Source: Ustilaginoidea virens
Lineage: Eukaryota > Ascomycota > Sordariomycetes > Hypocreales > Clavicipitaceae
NCBI RefSeq assembly: GCF_000687475.1
Contig: NC_057318.1
Location: 6,200,001-6,264,000 of the forward strand
Direction of reading: 5' to 3'
Length of the DNA stretch: 64,000 nt
Part shown: piece by piece, positions 58,331-64,000 of the stretch
Layout: every line of letters begins with the position of its first letter
Position numbering within the stretch: the stretch's first letter is position 1
Translations under genes and position numbers: made by a program
The notes under the pieces: model-generated
Databases searched by the model: none
Told to the model about the DNA's origin: nothing
Seen by the model: the letters and a program-made list of their open reading frames with translations, nothing else

Positions 58331-60361
58331 GTTGAGGGCGACCGGGGTCCTCTGTAGTAGTTGAGCTGTATTAGGAATAGCAGTCTCTGTTGGTACCACC
58401 GAAAAACCAGGACTAGCTAGTCGGTCAGCTTGCGAGTCAGCTAGTAGGTCAGCTAGTAGGGTAGGTAAATCCTCTAGCAGGGGATATTCCTCGTATTCTT
58501 CTGGGTTGGCTGGGGCAGGTATTTCGACCGAGATATTATGTATAGCCGGGTGATTTTAGCTGGTATGGTGTAAAAACGGCGAATCTACTCCTTTTTATTG
58601 TAAAAAGAAGCTATACTTCTTAAAATTAAGAAGCCTAATGCACTTATTGTTGCTATTAACTAGGCTTTAGCCCTAAATACTGCCACAATTCAGATAGTAT
58701 TTAATGCCGCTAAAGATATTAATATTAAAAGCTGGTATGAAGAGGGCGTTGGTTAGCTCTAAGGTGCCCCACTGAGGTGGGTTAGTGCCTTATAGTACGG
58801 TAAAACGCGCTATGCCCCACCCACTAGGCTTGATTAGGCCACCACCTATACTAATAACTGGTCTGTTTCCGGTATAGTGTTAGAAGTAGGTAAAGTGCTT
58901 TTTATCGTTAATGATATATACCGTAGAACTAGTATCGTAGAGCAAAGAATCTATTAGCGTTTTCCCACCGGATTGTGCATTATAGCTGGTAGCTAGAAAT
59001 TGTATATATTCGCGGTCCTAGAAGGAAGAATAGGCTGTCTTACTAGGTGTAAGACTTAGAGTATTATAATTCCCTAGTACGAAGGAATTAATAGTCTTTT
59101 CCTTTTCGTCGGTCTTTTATAGAGTATCTGCTTTATTAGCTAAATCTTTCTTTTCTTTCTTCTTCTTATTTTCCGGCTTGCCTTATATAGCTAAAGAAGA
59201 CCCTTATTATTAGGTAGAAGAAGACCCCTATTTCTTTTTATTAGCATTAGTAGTAGTGTTTTTACCACCCTTGCTAGTATTATTACTAGCTGGCTTGCTA
59301 TTGTTATTAGTAGCGGCACCTTTGACCTTTGCGAGGTGGGTAGTAGCCCTTACTACTGATAACCCTTTAATGCATTATTCTTCCAGTAAATCAACCATAT
59401 AAAATTGCAGGTTAATATTTGATATATTTTCCTAAGTATAGGCGATTCTTATTATTATATGGTACCGTTCTGCCTACTGAAAAAAGACCCCTTCTATAGC
59501 ATGTAAATACTGGCTGATTTGGTCGAAAGGTTATATATGGGAGCCTAAAATTTGCAGCCTAGATAGGTAGCTATTAAAGGAGGCGTTGAAAGATTCTAAG
59601 GTACCCTTATAGCCTATAAAATTTAGTTGATAGAAGGCAGGGTATAGGTGGGTCCGCTGTACGTCTGATAAGTGAGAATACTGTTTGGTGAGTAATATAA
59701 AGGCTGACTCTAGGTTAGTGCACCAATTGATAGCGGCAGTTGGTCCTTCTGTGCAACTATTCTTGATAAGTAATAGTAAAAGTGCTTACTCTAAGTCGTT
59801 AAATTTGCTAGCAATAGAAGGATCTTCGATAAATTTGGCGATATTAAGTGCCCTAAGTTGAATCATAAGGGCCTATTTCTATTGGTCGAAGTTAGATACC
59901 CCCCTTAGCTTTTAGGATTCTTAGAATCCGTTAGCTATTTTAGCTAGTTCCTTAATAGCTATAGCGCTGACTTGGCTATTAATGCTGGATGGAACCGGCA
60001 GGGGTTGCTAGGCTTTAGGTAGTAATGGTGGGTTATTTCCTTTACCCACAGGGGTTTAAAAGGTATCTACATTTATTATATCCTAGGATAGTGGGCTAGT
60101 AGCAGGCTTGATTAGTCTGTCTACTAAGGTGCCTACTTTATCAGCCAAAAAATCGATTTTTAAATTAATTCGATTAAATTTATAATTAAATTCTTTTCTT
60201 ATTTCCTGTTGGTCTTCCCTAAGCTGGGCAATTTCCTGGTTATTATCAGATTCTTCTACCTCTGCCGTATAGCTTGGGTTATCGGCGGTAGGAATGTTCT
60301 GACTGGCTATTATAGGAAGAGAAAAGGTGCCGGAAAGTCTTAAAAATGCGAAGAAAATCAA
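58331..60361 (-). pseudogene. gag and protease of C2
   Basis: The N-terminal open part (60083-60361) has a predicted coiled coil (QLREDQQEIRKEFNYKF and after). A Gag core follows with stops (TNLESAFILLTKQYSHLSD, YKGTLESFNASFNSYLSRL; about 59400-59900). A Lys/Asn-rich tail and a GNYNT block lie at about 59071-59300. No zinc knuckle is visible. The protease reads L-L-Y-D-T-S-S-T (about 58925-58950), with Gly of DTG changed to Ser. The start codon is uncertain. Confidence 0.78.
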
Positions 60362-60577
60362 GACTGAAAATCTAGATAAAACTAGAAGAAAGCTGTATTA
60401 AAGAATAACCTTAAAAAATCCTATTGTAAGGATGTATTGCAGCTTAGTGTGGTAGCTAGGTTCCTAAATCTGGGATAATTAGTCCCTTGTTAGTAGATTT
60501 CTGGAAGGTTAGCTGCTAAATGCGTTAAAATCCTAAGTTAGCGTAAAAAAGTCTTAAACTGGAAGCCTTAAGACACC

Positions 60578-60589
60578 GGGCTCATAACC
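60578..60589 (-). promoter_or_regulatory. Primer-binding site of C2 (initiator tRNA-Met anticodon arm)
   Basis: GGTTATGAGCCC on the minus strand, directly after the 5' LTR. Identical to the C1 site although the LTRs are unrelated. Confidence 0.75.
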
Positions 60590-61316
60590 TATTGCAAAAT
60601 GGTGACTCAGAACACTATTGGAAAGTATACTAAGTACCGATAGTGGCGTATAAAGCGTTGCAGAATAAAATAAAGAGCTGGTTAAAGATTTAAAGCGCAC
60701 AAAAGGTTGACTAGAGCAAAGATGTTAGGGAAATCTGATTCTAATTGTTGGTGACTATTCTAGCTAGAAAGAGGGAATTTTGGGCATATTTCTACCATCT
60801 TGAAAAAGTGGTTGAAAATAATGAAAAACCGCAAAAATAGCGAAAAACCCGACGAAAAGTCGGTCTGCCCAACCGTGCCCAGTCTGTGCCCAATATCCTA
60901 CCCAGTGCATACCCAACCAAGCCCAGTGGCTTATAGCGGTGTGCCGGATGCCCTATAACAGCCTGCCGTACGGGCCGGAAGCCCTATATCGGTCTGCCGT
61001 AAATGACCGGTATAGCGGGTGACTATATGTAGAAGGCCGAAAGTGCTGGTATTAGCAAGGTTTGCCCATTTGGTAATCCCGTAGAAATGCGCCGCCTGTT
61101 GTAGGCCCTGTGGCCCGCTGTGACCGGCCGCTGTGGCCGGCTGTGGGGCGCTGTGCCGGTGCCGTGACCGGCGCTGTGGCCCACTGTAATCGGCGTTGTG
61201 GGGCGCTGTGCCCCACCATAGCGCCTGGTATAGCCACCGCGATATCTCAACGTAGAGACGTCGTACGGTAGCGAGACCAGTACCAAAATACAGCTAAAAA
61301 GGCGCTGATTTCAACA
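60590..61316 (-). repeat. 5' LTR of C2
   Basis: 727 bp, TATTGCAAAATGG...GATTTCAACA on this strand, followed by the TSD TAAAG. Confidence 0.95.
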
Positions 61317-61859
61317 TAAAGTTATTTATTTTGCCGCTATATCTGTCCTCTATACGATAGCTACATAAGAGGTCAGATATCTTCTTCGATATATTATTAA
61401 ACCCAGTTCGGGAATGATCTTCTTAGCTGAACCCGGCCTCTACGTAGGCTTTCCAGGTATAGTCTTCTTAAGGGTATTCTAAAGGGTATTCCGGAACAGC
61501 TTATCGGTAGCCTTACGGTAGGCTGGCGGGAGCTCTAGCTGGGTTATCCTATAACCTGGGTCGGTCTAGGTTTACCGGTCCTCCTATTAAGACGGTCCGT
61601 TCATCGGCCTAAGTAGGCCGATATTGACGGGAAGGGCCAGGTGCCGTGCCTATTTTTAGTATTGTCGGGTGAGGCGTTTGGGCCCGATATCTGGTATTAT
61701 AGGCGGCATTAGCGGTATTGGCTTAGAGGGTATTATTATCGGGGTCCTCTATTAAAGGAAGCATATTATCGGGGCCTATGACCCGACCTCTATTGGGCAT
61801 GCTATGACCTCGAGGGGCATTAAGGTAGCCGCCTCGTCTAGCCCGGCTAGGGGTATAAC

Positions 61860-62198
61860 TGTTAGTTGCATCAAGGGGTACCCAGTTGTACGTAGGGTTG
61901 CGCGCGTGGTATCAAGTACCGTGAGGTCACCGGTCAAAGGTATGATTACTTCTTTAATTATAACTGATTAACTAAGAGGAAAGAAAGGAAGCAAAAGAGT
62001 AATTACACGATATGGCCTTTTTATGCGTGCCGTAGTCACGTGCTTCGGCGCGGTCGGGCCGGACTGCCCGCGTGCCCTACCGGGCTCAGGGGTAAAGGGG
62101 CAAAAGGGGCCAAAGTGGCCACATTATGCGCATCGGGTGTGCGCGGCATATCCGTCGCAATATGCCCAATTAGGCACCTTGCGATAGCGATTCCGATA
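61860..62198 (-). repeat. 3' LTR of copy 8
   Basis: 339 bp, the same length as both copy 6 LTRs, ending CCGATA (mutated CCGACA) on this strand. Confidence 0.9.
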
Positions 62199-62477
62199 CT
62201 GGCAGCTTCTCTTTTTATAGAAGCAAATATTGGAATCGCTAGGATGTAAGGCGCACACATAGAAAGAAAAGTGCGGCGCGGTCTCGGCAGGTTATGCCGC
62301 CGATAATGCCGTCGCGCCGCGCGGCCGGCTTATACAGGCTCATACCGTATAGCCGGTATGTTGAATATCGCAGCCAAAACAAAGGGGCAGAAAAGGGGCA
62401 GTATTGCACACAACATTGAATATAAGAAAATCCACACACTTACTACCCATAACATCACCAATACCTTCCAAACGCAG

Positions 62478-64000
62478 TCAGATATTGACCAGCCTCTTTA
62501 CCCACCCTTCCACACGTATAACAGCCCTATTTTAGTTAACGAAGGTCTCAAGGGTTTTATTTGGCATTCCCTTAGTCATTATATCGGCGAGGTTATCATT
62601 CCCATTAATCTAGCAAATCTTATAGATTTCCTGGCGCTTATATAACTATCGTAGGGCCATAATATCTATCATAAGCCTCTTTTCCTTAGTAGTGCCTAGC
62701 TTAACTAGGCATTCGTATAGCGAAAACGAATCCATATATATAACTATAGGGATCTTCGGCAATCCCAGCCTACTGGTAATCATATTAAGGGTTGTGCCTA
62801 TCGTATATGCGATATCGACCCCTTACACCATACTATACAGCTCCGAAGCGAATACGCTACGCGTTACCCGCTTACTCTTTATAGAGCTATAAGTAATAAT
62901 ATTACCGGTCAGCTAAAAAGCGTTATTCGCAGTATCTGCCTTATTCCCTAGCACAATCACGTAACCAATCTAGGAGCTTAAATCTTTATTGTTGGCAAAA
63001 GATCCATCAATAAATATAAAGATCTTAGCTGTATTAAGGGCCAAATTGATATACCGTAGGCCGCGATCCTGGTTATTGAGCTGCTATTAAAGGCGCTTAT
63101 TTAACCTCGCGATATCTTTAGGGTCAGGTTGCTAGTATTATACTGCAACAGATAGGTCAAAAGACGCCTCGGGCTAGCAGACTATAGCCACATAAGCACC
63201 GCAAGCGCATTACTCGATATAATTACGCTAGGCTGTAGGCGCATTCTTATCGATGGTCGTGATCTTTATACTTTAACCTTTCTAGTATAACATTATTATG
63301 CTGTCGGTAGTGATTATTAGCATATATCCGTTGAATATTAAGGGCACGGTTAGTAATAGCCTCATCTTAGGCTTGGCATTAAAGCCTGCCTTAGTAAGCT
63401 CCAATTCTTCCTATTAGAAGAAGGTATCGTCACTTAGGCCAAGGGTATTATCAGTCTACATACCTACGATACCAAAGTATATAGTAGTATTGCGGTTAGG
63501 AACGTCAGTACGGTCAGTATTGCCAGTACGGTCAGTATCGTTATTACCGGCGGATATCAGCAAATAGGGGTCATAGGTTGATATAGTTATGCCTAACTTC
63601 TCGCGATGGTGCCGGAAGTATATTGCCCACCAGTGGGTGCCTGCCTCAGCTATTCCGTATAGTGGCTTTACCACTTCCATAATCGTATTATTGGGGTATT
63701 AATACGCTATTTGCTTAGGTAGCTTAGCGATAATTAAACGATTAAAGGTTATAGAAGATTACACATAAGCCTACGTGATATCCCATATCTAAAGAAATAG
63801 GCCGTAGGAGCGTTATAATAAAAAGGCTATTAATATAAGTAACCGTTGACTAGCCCATTAGATTATAGGGGACTAAGTTAATATCAATCGCTTTTCATCA
63901 TCACTATGCCCTTGAATAATAAGCCTAGACTTCTCGTACGGCATATCCATGCCTTTGCCCTTAATTTCTCGTACTATATATAAGTTAAATAGGCGTTAGG
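62478..64000 (-). pseudogene. RT-RNase H of copy 8, partial
   Basis: The stop lies at 62478-62480. RNase H spans to about 63010, then RT continues to the window end. The catalytic motif reads stop-T-D-N (about 63446-63462). An open RT part (63456-63680) contains KPLYGIAEAGTHWWAIYFRHH. Not functional. Confidence 0.85.

Larger units (their letters stand above)
53830..61316 (-). mobile_element. C2: complete copia element with 727-bp LTRs
   Basis: LTRs at 53830-54556 and 60590-61316, both 727 bp, with a perfect TSD TAAAG (53825-53829 and 61317-61321), in gag of copy 4. Element length 7487 bp. Internal order on the minus strand: PBS, gag, protease, integrase, RT, RNase H, polypurine tract (AGAGGGGG, from 54557). 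Related to C1 in every domain but with unrelated LTR sequence and a full gag. Confidence 0.95.
20186..61859 (-). mobile_element. Copy 4: family A copia element, host of five later insertions
   Basis: On the minus strand its pieces, from 3' to 5', are 20186-21635, 28138-29463, 44310-45299, 52453-53829 and 61317-61859. The insertions between them are C1, copy 5 (with copy 6 inside), copy 7 and C2, each with a 5-bp TSD; copy 8 starts at 61860. Joining the pieces gives the same order as uninterrupted copy 2: LTR, RNase H, RT, integrase, protease, gag. The pieces sum to about 5.7 kb; the 5' gag, leader and 5' LTR should lie beyond copy 8, outside the window. Confidence 0.9.
45280..61859 (-). pseudogene. 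Protease and gag of copy 4, split by copy 7 and C2
   Basis: The protease start of the region lies at 45280-45299 and continues at 52458-52750; gag follows at 52751-53829 and 61322-61859. The protease active site reads D-I-S-A-S (about 52660-52675). The gag zinc knuckle region is near 53110-53145. The frame is collinear with copy 2 across both insertion points, and the N-terminal gag is cut off by copy 8. Confidence 0.75.
61860..64000 (-). mobile_element. Copy 8: family B copia element, 3' part, cut by the window end
   Basis: The 3' LTR starts at TGTTAGTTGCATCAAGGGG inside gag of copy 4 (preceding 5 bp ATAAC, expected as the TSD). RNase H and part of RT follow. The 5' part lies beyond the window. 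Confidence 0.9.

Noticed and set aside
1..64000. Host genes, effector genes, rRNA, tRNA, centromere or telomere repeats
   Set aside because: I found none. All long open stretches map to retrotransposon domains, their antisense, or LTRs. An AT-rich effector gene hidden between copies is not supported, because the joins are precise TSDs.

Overview
This window is a graveyard of nested LTR retrotransposons from a filamentous fungus, almost certainly an ascomycete (Pezizomycotina). No host gene is recognisable. Reading frames are dense with TAA/TAG stops where related copies keep Gln or Trp codons. Differences between paired LTRs are nearly all transitions in CpA>TpA (or TpG>TpA) context, the mark of repeat-induced point mutation (RIP). 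I do not name a species.

Most of the DNA belongs to two sister families of a roughly 7.2-7.5 kb Ty1/copia-order element (gag with a zinc knuckle, aspartic protease, integrase, reverse transcriptase, RNase H; LTRs of about 339-343 bp with ends TGTCGG...CAACA). Family A LTRs end in GAGTTTATATCAACA; family B LTRs end in GATGTGATACCAACA. Eight copies are seen: copy 1 (+, B-like, 1-2544), copy 2 (-, A, 2545-9915), copy 3 (+, A, 11434-20185), copy 4 (-, A, 20186-61859, repeatedly interrupted), copy 5 (+, B, 29464-44309), copy 6 (-, B, 31359-38749), copy 7 (-, A, 45300-52452) and copy 8 (-, B, 61860 to the window end). A second pair of copia elements with longer LTRs, C1 (-, 21636-28137) and C2 (-, 53830-61316), has LTRs of about 734 and 727 bp. 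Their primer-binding sites match the anticodon arm of initiator tRNA-Met.

The layout is a nest that can be solved from target-site duplications (TSDs). Copy 4 entered the 3' LTR of copy 3. Copy 4 was then cut by C1 (TSD GTTAT), copy 5 (TATCT), copy 7 (GATAG/GATAA), C2 (TAAAG) and copy 8. Copy 5 was itself cut by copy 6 (CTACT). Copy 3 also carries three solo LTRs with 5-bp TSDs: two of the C1 family in opposite orientations (AATTA, AACCC) and one 245-bp LTR of an unrelated family (GCTAA). At the left, copies 1 and 2 meet 3' end to 3' end as a large imperfect palindrome.

Only 9916-11433 lies outside these elements. It holds a Tc1/mariner transposase relic and an LTR-like sequence. I see no new functional system. 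The most interesting signals are structural: a covarying hairpin beside the A/B 5' LTR, half-tRNA primer sites, palindromes, in-frame minisatellites, and a gag-deleted C1 element. Domain borders in decayed copies are approximate.
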